The position numbers were made by a program, and so were the translations under genes. From assembly GCA_946479405.1 (NCBI GenBank), contig CAMLGD010000072.1:1-14658 (forward strand): 14,658 nucleotides of DNA. Direction: 5' to 3'. Positions within the stretch are counted from its first letter, which is position 1, and each line of letters opens with the position of its first letter. The DNA comes from an uncultured Vogesella sp. GTDB taxonomy: Bacteria > Pseudomonadota > Gammaproteobacteria > Burkholderiales > Chromobacteriaceae. This document shows positions 5,991-12,351 of this stretch, piece by piece. Under the pieces are notes generated by a model. That model was not told where the DNA came from. It was given only the letters and a program-made list of their open reading frames with translations, and searched no databases.

Positions 5991-6944
5991 ATGAAACTGA
6001 AAGCGCTGATTGCATCCTGCCTGGTAGCCCTGGCCCCGTTTGCCGCCCATGCACAAGTAGACCAATTCAAGATCATGGCCCCGGCCAACCCGGGCGGCGG
6101 CTTTGACACCGTGGCCCGCACCATGGGCGAAGCGCTGCAGGCCAGCGGCTACGCCAAGAGCGTGGTGGTAGAGAACAAGGCCGGCGCCGGTGGTGCCATC
6201 GGCATGGCGCAGTTCGTCAACAACGAGAAGGGCAACCCCAACGCGCTGCTGGTGGCCGGTGCCGTGACCGTGGGCGCGCTGGAAACCAACAAGTCGCCGG
6301 TGAACTTCGGCATGGTGACGCCGATTGCCCGCCTGATGGGTGAGTTCAACGTCATTGTGGTGCCGACTGCCTCGCCGCTGAAATCGATCAAGGACCTGAT
6401 GGCCGCCTACAAGGCCAACCCGGGTAGCGTCAGCATCGGCGGCGGCTCCGCCGGCGGCATCGACCACATCATGGCCAGCCTGATGTCGGAAAAAGCCGGC
6501 GTCGATCCGGACAAGCTGAACTACATCCCGTTCGCCGGCGGTGGCGAGGGCAAGGCCGCCATTCTGGGTAACCAGATCTCCGCCTACATCAGCGGCTACG
6601 GCGAACTGGCCGACCTGATCAAGGCCGGCAAGGTGCGCGCGCTGGGCATCTCCGCCGCCACCCGCAACCCGGACATTCCGGTACCGACGCTGCGTGAGCA
6701 GGGCACCGACGTGGTGGTGTACAACTGGCGCGGCGTGTTCGGCGCTCCCGGCATCAACGCCGCCCAGAAGGCAGCGCTGATCAAGGCGGTGGAAGGCGCA
6801 GTGAAGTCGCCGACCTGGAAAGCCAAGGCCGAGAAGATGGAATGGCTGGACATGCTGCAGACCGGCGATAGCTTCAAGACCTTCCTGGACGAAGACGTGA
6901 AGCGCACCGCCGTGACCGTGAAGAAACTGAAGCTGGGTAACTAA
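5991..6944 (+). CDS. tctC: Tripartite tricarboxylate transporter substrate-binding protein TctC
   Basis: This is the periplasmic receptor of a TTT transporter (Bug/TctC family), 317 residues, a typical length. A signal peptide covers residues 1-21 (LVALAPFAAHA, cut before QVDQF). After it come IMAPANPGGGFDTVAR, the family signature that binds a carboxylate through ordered waters, then VVENKAGAGGAIGMAQFVN, SIGGGSAGGIDHIMASLM and YIPFAGGGEGKAAILGNQISAYISG, all in the expected order. The C-terminal WRGVFGAPGINAAQKAALIKAVEG is also standard. The Shine-Dalgarno sequence AGGAGA precedes the ATG. It binds a carboxylate, probably citrate or another tricarboxylate, and delivers it to TctAB; the exact substrate cannot be read from sequence. 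It is followed by tctB after 3 bases, and expression is probably activated by the divergent two-component system. Confidence 0.95.
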   Translation: MKLKALIASCLVALAPFAAHAQVDQFKIMAPANPGGGFDTVARTMGEALQASGYAKSVVVENKAGAGGAIGMAQFVNNEKGNPNALLVAGAVTVGALETNKSPVNFGMVTPIARLMGEFNVIVVPTASPLKSIKDLMAAYKANPGSVSIGGGSAGGIDHIMASLMSEKAGVDPDKLNYIPFAGGGEGKAAILGNQISAYISGYGELADLIKAGKVRALGISAATRNPDIPVPTLREQGTDVVVYNWRGVFGAPGINAAQKAALIKAVEGAVKSPTWKAKAEKMEWLDMLQTGDSFKTFLDEDVKRTAVTVKKLKLGN

Positions 6945-6947
6945 ACC

Positions 6948-7463
6948 ATGATCAAGCGCGTATCCGGCGAGCAGTGGCTCGCCATCGGGGTGATCATGCT
7001 GGGCCTGTTCATGGCCTGGCAGATCGGTGATATCCCGAATGATTCCGGCTATGCCGGCATCGGTCCGCGCTTCTTCCCCACCCTGATCGTTACCGGTCTG
7101 ATCGTTGCTGGTGGCGCGTTGCTGATGCAGCGTCGCCACCGTAACGGGCCGGATACCGTGATCATCGACGGGGAAGACGATGCGGAACAACTGGAAGCGG
7201 AAGAAGCGGAACAACGCGGCGAGGCCGACTGGCGCATGTTCGCCATTGCCAGCGGCACCCTGATCGCGCACATGGCGCTGATCGGCATGATCGGCTTCAC
7301 CCTGGCTGGCACCCTGCTGTGCTTCGGCATCTGCCGCGCACTGGAAACCCGCCGCCCGGCGCTGGACCTGGTGCTGTCGTTCGCACTGGCCCTCGGCCTG
7401 TTTCACCTGTTCAAGTGGCTGGGGCTGAACCTGCCCGCCCTGATGCCGGGAGGAGTACTGTAA
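6948..7463 (+). CDS. tctB: Tripartite tricarboxylate transporter small membrane subunit TctB
   Basis: The 171-residue integral membrane protein has four hydrophobic segments (about 10-26, 44-60, 96-128 as a pair, and 139-157), as in the TctB/DUF1468 family. It forms the small permease subunit with TctA. GYAGIGPRFFPTLIV (34-48) matches the family's conserved G-PR-FP region after TM1. Between segments 2 and 3 is a cytoplasm-side loop rich in acidic residues (DGEDDAEQLEAEEAEQRGE, 74-92). The start is only 3 bases after the tctC stop with a weak ribosome site, so translation is probably coupled. The stop codon is directly followed by the tctA ATG. Confidence 0.9.
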   Translation: MIKRVSGEQWLAIGVIMLGLFMAWQIGDIPNDSGYAGIGPRFFPTLIVTGLIVAGGALLMQRRHRNGPDTVIIDGEDDAEQLEAEEAEQRGEADWRMFAIASGTLIAHMALIGMIGFTLAGTLLCFGICRALETRRPALDLVLSFALALGLFHLFKWLGLNLPALMPGGVL

Positions 7464-8969
7464 ATGGAATCCTTGAATGCCCTGTTCAGTCTGGGCTTTG
7501 CCACCGCGCTGACACCGGCCAACCTGCTGTGGGCGCTGATCGGCTGTACCCTGGGCACCGCCATCGGCGTGCTGCCGGGCATCGGCCCGGCGGTGACCGT
7601 GGCGCTGCTGCTGCCGGTGACGCAAAGCGTAGACCCAACCGGTGCGCTGATCATGCTGGCCGGGGTGTATTACGGCGCGATGTTCGGCGGCTCCACCACC
7701 TCCATCCTGCTCAACACCCCGGGTGAAGCCGGCTCCATCGTCTCGGCGCTGGAAGGCAACAAGATGGCCAAGGCCGGCCGCGCCGGCCCGGCGCTGTCCA
7801 CCGCCGCCATCGGCTCGTTCTTCGCCGGCACCATCTCCACCATCCTGCTGTCGCTGCTGGCACCGGTGATCGCCGGCTTCGCGCTGCAACTGGGGCCGGT
7901 GGAAACCTTCTCGCTGATGATGCTGACCTTTGCCGCGGTGTCGGCGGTGCTGGGCAACTCGCCGCTGAAGGGCGCCATCGCGCTGCTGCTGGGCCTGGCT
8001 ATCGGCCTGATCGGCATCGAGCCGCAATCCGGCCAGAGCCGCTTCACCTTCGGCCTGCTGCCGCTGATCGACGGCATCGACATCGTGGTGATTGCCATGG
8101 GCCTGTTCGCCATCGGCGAGACGCTGTACACCGCCACCTACGAGAACAAGATGAAAGCCGGGCTGGAAACCATGAGCGGCAGCTTCTGGATGAACAAGTC
8201 CGACTGGCGCCGTTCGTGGAAACCGTGGCTGCGCGGCACGCTGATCGGCTTCCCGTTCGGCACCCTGCCGGCTGGCGGCACCGAGATGCCGACCTTCCTG
8301 TCCTATTCGGCCGAGCGCAAGCTGGCCAGCCCGGAAGCGCAGAAGGAATTCGGCAAGGGCGCCATCGAAGGCGTGGCCGGCCCGGAAGCGGCCAACAACG
8401 CCGCCGTTACCGGCACGCTGGTACCGCTGCTGACCTTGGGCATTCCGACCTCGGCCACCGCCGCCATCATGTTGTCTGCGTTCCAGCAGTACAACATCGT
8501 GCCCGGCCCGCTGCTGTTCGATACCAACCCGGAGCTGGTGTGGGGCCTGATCGCCTCGCTGTACATCGGCAACGTGATGCTGCTGGTGCTGAACCTGCCG
8601 CTGGTGGGGCTGTGGGTGCAGTTCCTGAAAGTGCCGCGCCCGCTGCTGTACGGTGGCATCGTGCTGCTGGCCACCATGGGTGCCTATGCGCTGCGCCAGA
8701 GCTGGTTCGACCTGATGCTGCTGTACATCGTCGGCGTGGTCGGTTTCCTGATGCGCCGCTACGACTTCCCGGTGGTGCCGCTGGTGGTAGGGCTGATCGT
8801 CGGACCGATGGCGGAGAAACACTTCCGTCGCGCCATGTCCATCCACCAGGGCGACCTGACGGTGTTCCTGACGCATCCGATCTCGCTGGCCATCCTGCTG
8901 ATCACCGTGGCCATCCTGGTGGTGCCGCCGCTGCTGAAGCGTCGCCAGCGCCTGCTGGAAGCCAGCTAG
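7464..8969 (+). CDS. tctA: Tripartite tricarboxylate transporter large membrane subunit TctA
   Basis: This 501-residue permease is the main channel of the TTT system (family length about 500). It has ten or more hydrophobic segments. Seen: [12 protein letters not shown] (31-42), the conserved N-terminal glycine-proline motif; [20 protein letters not shown] (69-88), a highly conserved re-entrant-type region; and in the second half [19 protein letters not shown] followed by [12 protein letters not shown], the repeat of that motif typical of the internal symmetry of TctA. The Shine-Dalgarno sequence GGAGG lies 11 bases or so before the ATG, inside the end of tctB. With TctC and TctB it drives ion-coupled uptake of a carboxylate into the cytoplasm. 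The gene is followed by a DUS-like repeat and a hairpin. No outer-membrane porin such as OpdH is in the window. Confidence 0.96.
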   Translation: MESLNALFSLGFATALTPANLLWALIGCTLGTAIGVLPGIGPAVTVALLLPVTQSVDPTGALIMLAGVYYGAMFGGSTTSILLNTPGEAGSIVSALEGNKMAKAGRAGPALSTAAIGSFFAGTISTILLSLLAPVIAGFALQLGPVETFSLMMLTFAAVSAVLGNSPLKGAIALLLGLAIGLIGIEPQSGQSRFTFGLLPLIDGIDIVVIAMGLFAIGETLYTATYENKMKAGLETMSGSFWMNKSDWRRSWKPWLRGTLIGFPFGTLPAGGTEMPTFLSYSAERKLASPEAQKEFGKGAIEGVAGPEAANNAAVTGTLVPLLTLGIPTSATAAIMLSAFQQYNIVPGPLLFDTNPELVWGLIASLYIGNVMLLVLNLPLVGLWVQFLKVPRPLLYGGIVLLATMGAYALRQSWFDLMLLYIVGVVGFLMRRYDFPVVPLVVGLIVGPMAEKHFRRAMSIHQGDLTVFLTHPISLAILLITVAILVVPPLLKRRQRLLEAS

Positions 8970-8975
8970 CCCGTT

Positions 8976-8989
8976 GCGGCCAACCTTTG
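8976..8989 (+). repeat. DUS-like repeat copy 6 (GCGGCCAACCTTTG)
   Basis: This is an exact 14-base copy, 6 bases after the tctA stop, in the sense orientation. It lies right before the hairpin at 8992-9015. Confidence 0.8.
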
Positions 8990-8991
8990 AC

Positions 8992-9015
8992 GGTGCGGCG
9001 CAGTAGCGCCGCACC
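8992..9015 (+). other. Strong hairpin after tctA without a T run
   Basis: GGTGCGGCGC (8992-9001), loop AGTA and GCGCCGCACC (9006-9015) form a 10-bp GC stem. It is followed by AGAACC, so it is not a standard intrinsic terminator. It may protect the tctCBA 3' end or act together with the terminator-like hairpin at 9058-9098. Confidence 0.6.
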
Positions 9016-9041
9016 AGAACCGAGTACTCCCGGTACAAGCG

Positions 9042-10058
9042 ATGTTGTACTTCTCATACGCCAGCACACTGTTGATCAGTCTTGCTGGCGTCTTTTTTTG
9101 GCAGCTCGCCGGCGGCCCGCTGCCGTGGCTGCTCGGCCCCTTGCTGGCGGTGATGGCCGGCAAGCTGCTGCGCGCCGACCTGAACAGCATCCGCCACAGC
9201 CGCGAGCTGGGGCAGGCCATCGTCGGTGTGGCGCTGGGGCTGACCTTCAGCCCGCAGGCACTGCAACGCACGCTGCAACTGGCGCCGTGGATCCTGCTGG
9301 CGGTGGCGTTCGCGCTGGGGCTGGCGTGGCTGTCGATGCGGCTGATGCGCCGCTTGCTGCCGACACTGGACCCGCTTACCGCCTGGCTGGTGGCACTGCC
9401 CGGCGGAGCCTCGGAAATGACCGCCATCGGCGCACGCCGTGGCGCCAGAAGCGAGTGGATCGTGCTGGGACAGAGCCTGCGCGTGCTGCTGGTGGTGTTG
9501 CTGTTTCCGGGAGCGTTTGCGCTGTTTGGCCATGTCGGCGATGCCAGCGGCGGCAAACTGCCGCTACTGGCCAGCGCGGCACTGCCCTGGCTGCTGCCGG
9601 CCGTACTGGCCGGCTGGTTGCTGGCGCGCCGCCAGCTGCCGAACCCGTGGTTCATCGGCCCGCTGGCGGTCAGCCTGCTGCTGGCCAGCAGTGGGATACT
9701 GGCTGGCCACCTGCCGCCGGGCTGGGTGGAACTGGCACAGCTGCTGATCGGCATTGCGCTGGGGGCGCGGGTGAACCGCGATGAACTGTTGGCCGCACCG
9801 GCCTTCATGCGCGCGTTTCTGCTCAGCCTGTTGCTGTTGCTGCTGCTGGCAGTGGCCGGCGCGATCCTGCTGGCCTGGGGTAGCGGGCTGCATCCGGCGC
9901 AGACCATCCTGGCGCTGGCGCCGGGTGGCATTACCGAAATGTGCCTGACCGCCAAGGCAATGGGGCTGGACGTGCCGACCATCATCGCCTTCCAGCTGTG
10001 CCGGCTGGTTGGCGTGCTGCTGCTGGCCGAACCGCTGGCGCGGCGGCTATGCCGCTGA
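9042..10058 (+). CDS. AbrB-duplication family inner-membrane protein
   Basis: This 338-residue polytopic membrane protein belongs to the AbrB family (PF05145/TIGR03082-type), often mislabelled as a transcriptional regulator or ammonia monooxygenase. The internal duplication is visible: PGGASEM (120-126) and PGGITEM (294-300), LPWLLGPLLAV (27-37) with PWFIGPLAVSLL (202-213), and GQAIVGVALG (57-66) with AQLLIGIALG (232-241). The function is not established; placement next to TTT transporters suggests a role in carboxylate handling, which is inference. The ATG at 9042 lacks a clear ribosome site, and codons 6-20 overlap a strong terminator-like hairpin (9058-9098), so the start deserves care. 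The family's first membrane segment is encoded there, so a downstream start would lose conserved sequence. It converges on the YIP1-like gene with a 3-base gap. Confidence 0.85.
   Translation: MLYFSYASTLLISLAGVFFWQLAGGPLPWLLGPLLAVMAGKLLRADLNSIRHSRELGQAIVGVALGLTFSPQALQRTLQLAPWILLAVAFALGLAWLSMRLMRRLLPTLDPLTAWLVALPGGASEMTAIGARRGARSEWIVLGQSLRVLLVVLLFPGAFALFGHVGDASGGKLPLLASAALPWLLPAVLAGWLLARRQLPNPWFIGPLAVSLLLASSGILAGHLPPGWVELAQLLIGIALGARVNRDELLAAPAFMRAFLLSLLLLLLLAVAGAILLAWGSGLHPAQTILALAPGGITEMCLTAKAMGLDVPTIIAFQLCRLVGVLLLAEPLARRLCR
9058..9098 (+). terminator. Terminator-like hairpin within the 5' end of the AbrB-family gene
   Basis: ACGCCAGCA (9058-9066) pairs with TGCTGGCGT (9083-9091). Inside the loop ACTG (9068-9071) pairs with CAGT (9077-9080) around TTGAT. 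The sequence then runs C and seven T. It has the form of a true intrinsic terminator but lies in coding sequence. Confidence 0.7.
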
Positions 10059-10061
10059 CAG

Positions 10062-10625
10062 TTACAGCAGCGGCAGCAGGATCAGCGCCACCAGCACGCT
10101 CCACACCAGCGCACCGACGCTGAACACGGTGTAGGCCAGCGCTTCGGTACGCACCGAATCATCGTGCTCGAACAGCGCGTCCAGACCGTGATACAGCAGC
10201 AGACCGGAAGCCAGCAGCCCCAGCACACCGATGGCGACGTTGAACAGCGGCCACGGCAGCAGCAGGGTCAGCGACGACAGCCAGATCGGCAGCGCAGCCA
10301 GTGCGGCCAGCCGGTAGCAGTCGGCATAGGCCGGGCGGGCCGCGGCATGCACCGCCATGCGGATGAAGCCGGCCATCAGGTGTACGCTGCCCCAGCAGGC
10401 CACCCAGAACAGCGCCACCATCACGTCCCAGTTCAGCAGCGACAGATCCGCCGCGTAGACGTGACCGTTGACATGGCCGGCATACAGCAGCATGGCGGCG
10501 GCCAGGGTGGAGGCGGGCAGCACCACCCGCAGAAAGCTGTGCACGATGTCCGGGTGGCTGTGCGACAGTTCATCCCAACCGTGGTGTGACGACAACAACA
10601 TGCGGAACGGGGTAAGCGGGGTCAT
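10062..10625 (-). CDS. YIP1-like membrane protein
   Basis: The 187-residue product begins MTPLTPFRMLLSSHHGWDELS, which resembles the N-terminal signature of bacterial YIP1-domain proteins, and has about five hydrophobic segments (near 36-52, 67-90, 108-130, 131-148 and 163-187). The YIP1 fold is named after yeast Rab-interacting proteins, but no bacterial function is settled. I chose the ATG at 10625 because of AGGGAG 7 bases upstream; the longer frame to 10655 has none. The promoter (10674-10701) carries the same operator as the DUF488-marR promoter, so the MarR protein is the likely repressor. The identification is by pattern and is moderate; the operator link is the firmer statement about this gene. 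Confidence 0.7.
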   Translation of the reverse strand: MTPLTPFRMLLSSHHGWDELSHSHPDIVHSFLRVVLPASTLAAAMLLYAGHVNGHVYAADLSLLNWDVMVALFWVACWGSVHLMAGFIRMAVHAAARPAYADCYRLAALAALPIWLSSLTLLLPWPLFNVAIGVLGLLASGLLLYHGLDALFEHDDSVRTEALAYTVFSVGALVWSVLVALILLPLL

Positions 10626-10672
10626 GGCAGTACTCCCTGGGCAGAGGCCCGGCAAACGGCAGGTGGTACTGT

Positions 10673-10701
10673 AAATATATCGTGGCGCGATACAAAAGCA
10701 A
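10673..10701 (-). promoter_or_regulatory. YIP1-like gene promoter with MarR-type operator
   Basis: The -10 is TATATT on the minus strand (10674-10679) and the best -35 is TTGCTT (10696-10701, 16-base spacer). The operator shares TAAATATATCGT (10672-10683) with the site at 12172-12183. Its inverted half is TATCG-N5-CGATA (10678-10692), one step less perfect than the other site. Confidence 0.65.
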
Positions 10702-10842
10702 GGTCAGCGCGCCAAGCCGGTGCGTGCTGCCTCGCCACGACGCATGCCTGCACCGTGCCAGGCCACCGGATGGCTTGCCAGCAGCATTGACGCAGGCACA
10801 CCTTTTGCAATGCAACATGGCAATACTGCGCAGGAGATTGCC

Positions 10843-11070
10843 ATGTTCGCCCACTTTGCCAAGCCCAAACCCGCCGCCACCAGTGAAGCCGTGATGTTCA
10901 ACTACCAGCGCCCGACGCGGGCGCGCCTGGTGGCGCAGGACAATCAGGGCGGGCTGTGGCTGGTAGAGGCGTTCGATCCGCTGCACAAGGTATGGGTGTG
11001 GCAGGACGAGAGCCACAATATGGAAAAGGCGGTGGACGATGCCCGCCGCCTGAGTCTGTTTCCCGGCTGA
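10843..11070 (+). CDS. Small protein of unknown function, 75 residues
   Basis: I do not recognise this protein. It begins MFAHFAKPKPAATSEAVMFN and has a central segment RARLVAQDNQGGLWLVEAFD followed by PLHKVWVWQDESHNMEKAVDDARRLSLFPG. It is soluble-looking, with an alternating strand pattern (RLVAQ, LWLVEAF, KVWVWQDE) ending in a helix (MEKAVDDARRL), compatible with a small beta-sheet-plus-helix fold. I chose the ATG at 10843 because of AGGAG 7 bases before it. Upstream starts in the frame lie in promoter-like sequence (TTGACG at 10787-10792, with no clear -10). It is divergent from the YIP1-like gene and converges on marR with a 136-base gap. It has no signal peptide or membrane segment. Confidence 0.75.
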   Translation: MFAHFAKPKPAATSEAVMFNYQRPTRARLVAQDNQGGLWLVEAFDPLHKVWVWQDESHNMEKAVDDARRLSLFPG

Positions 11071-11138
11071 GTGCCACACCGGACGGCGTCAGCACAAGCG
11101 CGGCGCCGGACGGTACACGCCTCCATCGCGGCCCAGCA

Positions 11139-11158
11139 TGCCGCCCGACCGGGCGGCA
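11139..11158. other. GC-rich hairpin in the convergent gap
   Basis: TGCCGCCC (11139-11146), loop GACC and GGGCGGCA (11151-11158). There is no T run on either side. With the palindrome at 11181-11204 it may slow polymerase from both directions between the convergent genes. Confidence 0.45.
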
Positions 11159-11180
11159 CCTCTGTCCGCAAAACCGCCAC

Positions 11181-11204
11181 GCTGCGGCCAACGTTGGCCG
11201 CAGC
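11181..11204. repeat. 24-base perfect palindrome made of two inverted DUS-like cores
   Basis: GCTGCGGCCAAC (11181-11192) is followed directly by its reverse complement GTTGGCCGCAGC (11193-11204). Each half holds the first nine bases of the repeat, GCGGCCAAC. It lies just after the marR stop, in the place where Neisseria has inverted DUS pairs that act as terminators. Confidence 0.75.
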
Positions 11205-11206
11205 TT

Positions 11207-11653
11207 TCAGATCGCCGGGTCGCTGTCCGGCGTGGCCAGCAGCAGCATTTCCAGCGAGGCGAAACCGCCCAGCTGCCGCAGCGCAACCAGCTCGTCGCGG
11301 TGTGCGCGCGCCATTTCTTCCACCAGCTGCTCGCCGTGCGGCAGCAGGCTGACTTCCACGCAGCGCTTGTCGTCGCGCCCCGGCGTACGCTGCACCAGGC
11401 CCAGCGCTTCGCAGCGGCTGACCAGCCCCACCACGCTGTGGTGCTGGGTCTGCAGCCGCTCCGCCAGCTCCGCCACCGTCGCCCAGTCGCGGCCGGGGTA
11501 GCCACGCAGTTGCAGCAACACCTGGTATTGCTGCGGCGTCAGGCCATGCTCTTGCGCCATTTCTTCGCTGAAGCGCAGGAAGCGGCGCAGGCGGTAGCGG
11601 AAGTCGGCGAGTCGCTGGAAATCATCCTTGCTGAGCGGGGCAGGCTGGGTCAT
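11207..11653 (-). CDS. MarR-family transcriptional regulator
   Basis: This 148-residue protein has the winged-helix fold of the MarR family, which binds palindromic operators as a dimer and usually releases DNA on binding a phenolic or oxidising ligand. Seen: helix LTPQQYQVLLQLRGYPGRDW (39-58), the recognition region VAELAERLQTQHHSVVGLVSRC (about 60-81), and the wing RTPGRDDKRCVEVSLLPHG (89-107), whose D-x-R pattern is characteristic. Cysteines are present in SRCEALG and DKRCVEV but not near the N-terminus, so an OhrR-type redox switch is unlikely. The start (11653) lies 33 bases after the DUF488 stop, so the two are probably one transcript from the promoter at 12174. Autoregulation and control of the YIP1-like gene are inferred from the shared operator. 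Confidence 0.9.
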   Translation of the reverse strand: MTQPAPLSKDDFQRLADFRYRLRRFLRFSEEMAQEHGLTPQQYQVLLQLRGYPGRDWATVAELAERLQTQHHSVVGLVSRCEALGLVQRTPGRDDKRCVEVSLLPHGEQLVEEMARAHRDELVALRQLGGFASLEMLLLATPDSDPAI

Positions 11654-11686
11654 GGTGCAGTGCGGTAGGCAAAGAGCGCCACCGTA

Positions 11687-12127
11687 TCACACTTCGCCAC
11701 TATGCTCGACGTAGTCGGCGTAGCACACCGGCGAGGCCAGTGTGCCGCCATCCGCGCGCCATTGCTGCGCCGCCAGCCGCGCTTCCAGGAACTCGGCCAG
11801 TGCCTGTGCCGGGTTGGGGTCGTCGGCCGAGGTATCGTGCAGCAACACCAGCTCGTCGTATTGCTGTGCCGCCTGCAGCAGCGGCTGCCAGCGCGCCGGG
11901 TTGGCGGCCAGATCCGCCCAGTAGCTGTCGCAGAAGTAAGACCAGCGGCCAACGTCGCGTTGCAGCCAGGTCATCAGTCCCTCCGCCGGCGCCAGCCGCG
12001 GCAACCAGTGCGCACGGGTGATGCTGCGCCGTGGCAAGCCCACCGGCCAGCTGGCGGTAACCAGAAAAACATTGTCGGCGCGCTGGCGGTAATCGGCAGC
12101 GGCCAGCAAGCGAATGCGTGGTGTCAT
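11687..12127 (-). CDS. DUF488-like protein
   Basis: The 146-residue product shows the DUF488 (YeaO-type) layout: an N-terminal IRLLAAADY with VFLVTASWP in place of the usual R-VLVDR-WPRG, an ITRAHWLPRLAPAEGLMTWL segment, then RWSYFCDSYWADLAANPARW and a C-terminal DELVLLHDTSADDPNPAQALAEFLEARL, matching the family's final strand and helix. The arginine-rich WPRG motif is altered (WPVGLPRR), so it is a divergent member. No activity is known for the family. I chose the ATG at 12127 because GGAGGGG lies 7 bases before it; an extended frame to 12286 would run through the promoter. It is the first gene of the unit with marR, under the palindromic operator. Confidence 0.65.
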   Translation of the reverse strand: MTPRIRLLAAADYRQRADNVFLVTASWPVGLPRRSITRAHWLPRLAPAEGLMTWLQRDVGRWSYFCDSYWADLAANPARWQPLLQAAQQYDELVLLHDTSADDPNPAQALAEFLEARLAAQQWRADGGTLASPVCYADYVEHSGEV

Positions 12128-12173
12128 GATGTGTCCCCTCCATGGTCTGGCAGCCAGCCACAGCCGCTGCTTA

Positions 12174-12202
12174 AATATATCGTAGAACGATATATATGCC
12201 AA
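12174..12202 (-). promoter_or_regulatory. DUF488-marR promoter with palindromic operator
   Basis: On the minus strand, -35 TTGGCA (12197-12202) and -10 TATATT (12174-12179) are 17 bases apart, each five of six to consensus. A perfect inverted repeat, ATATATCGT-AGA-ACGATATAT (12175-12195), covers the spacer and -10, so a bound dimer would exclude RNA polymerase. Confidence 0.8.
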
Positions 12203-12303
12203 AACCTTGATCCAGCACACTCTTGCCGCAGTTAGTCGCCGCCCGGCCTGCCACATCGGCGGCGGCACCGCCGGACACCGCACCATACGGCGCTGCCAGC
12301 CAT

Positions 12304-12329
12304 AAAAAAAGCGGGCCAGATGGCCCGCT
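12304..12329 (-). terminator. Intrinsic terminator of the oxidoreductase gene
   Basis: Read on the minus strand, GCGGGCC and GGCCCGC (12311-12317 and 12322-12328) form the stem around a 4-base loop, extended by the A-T pair at 12310/12329. A run of seven T (12304-12310 as A on the plus strand) follows. Confidence 0.92.
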
Positions 12330-12351
12330 CAACACCCTCAAACAATGCCCG

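Noticed and set aside
5976..9038. A 1020-codon open frame on the minus strand, antisense to tctC, tctB and tctA
   Set aside because: It is rich in His, Gln, Arg and Gly with no domain, as expected for the antisense of GC-rich codons. The plus-strand genes match known families along their full length.
9042..10058. Reading the AbrB-family gene as a DNA-binding transition-state regulator
   Set aside because: The product is a polytopic membrane protein with a duplicated PGG-EM motif; only the family name is shared with Bacillus AbrB.
10672..12183. The two operator copies are exactly 1500 bases apart
   Set aside because: I see no mechanism that needs this spacing, and it is not repeated elsewhere; I treat it as coincidence.
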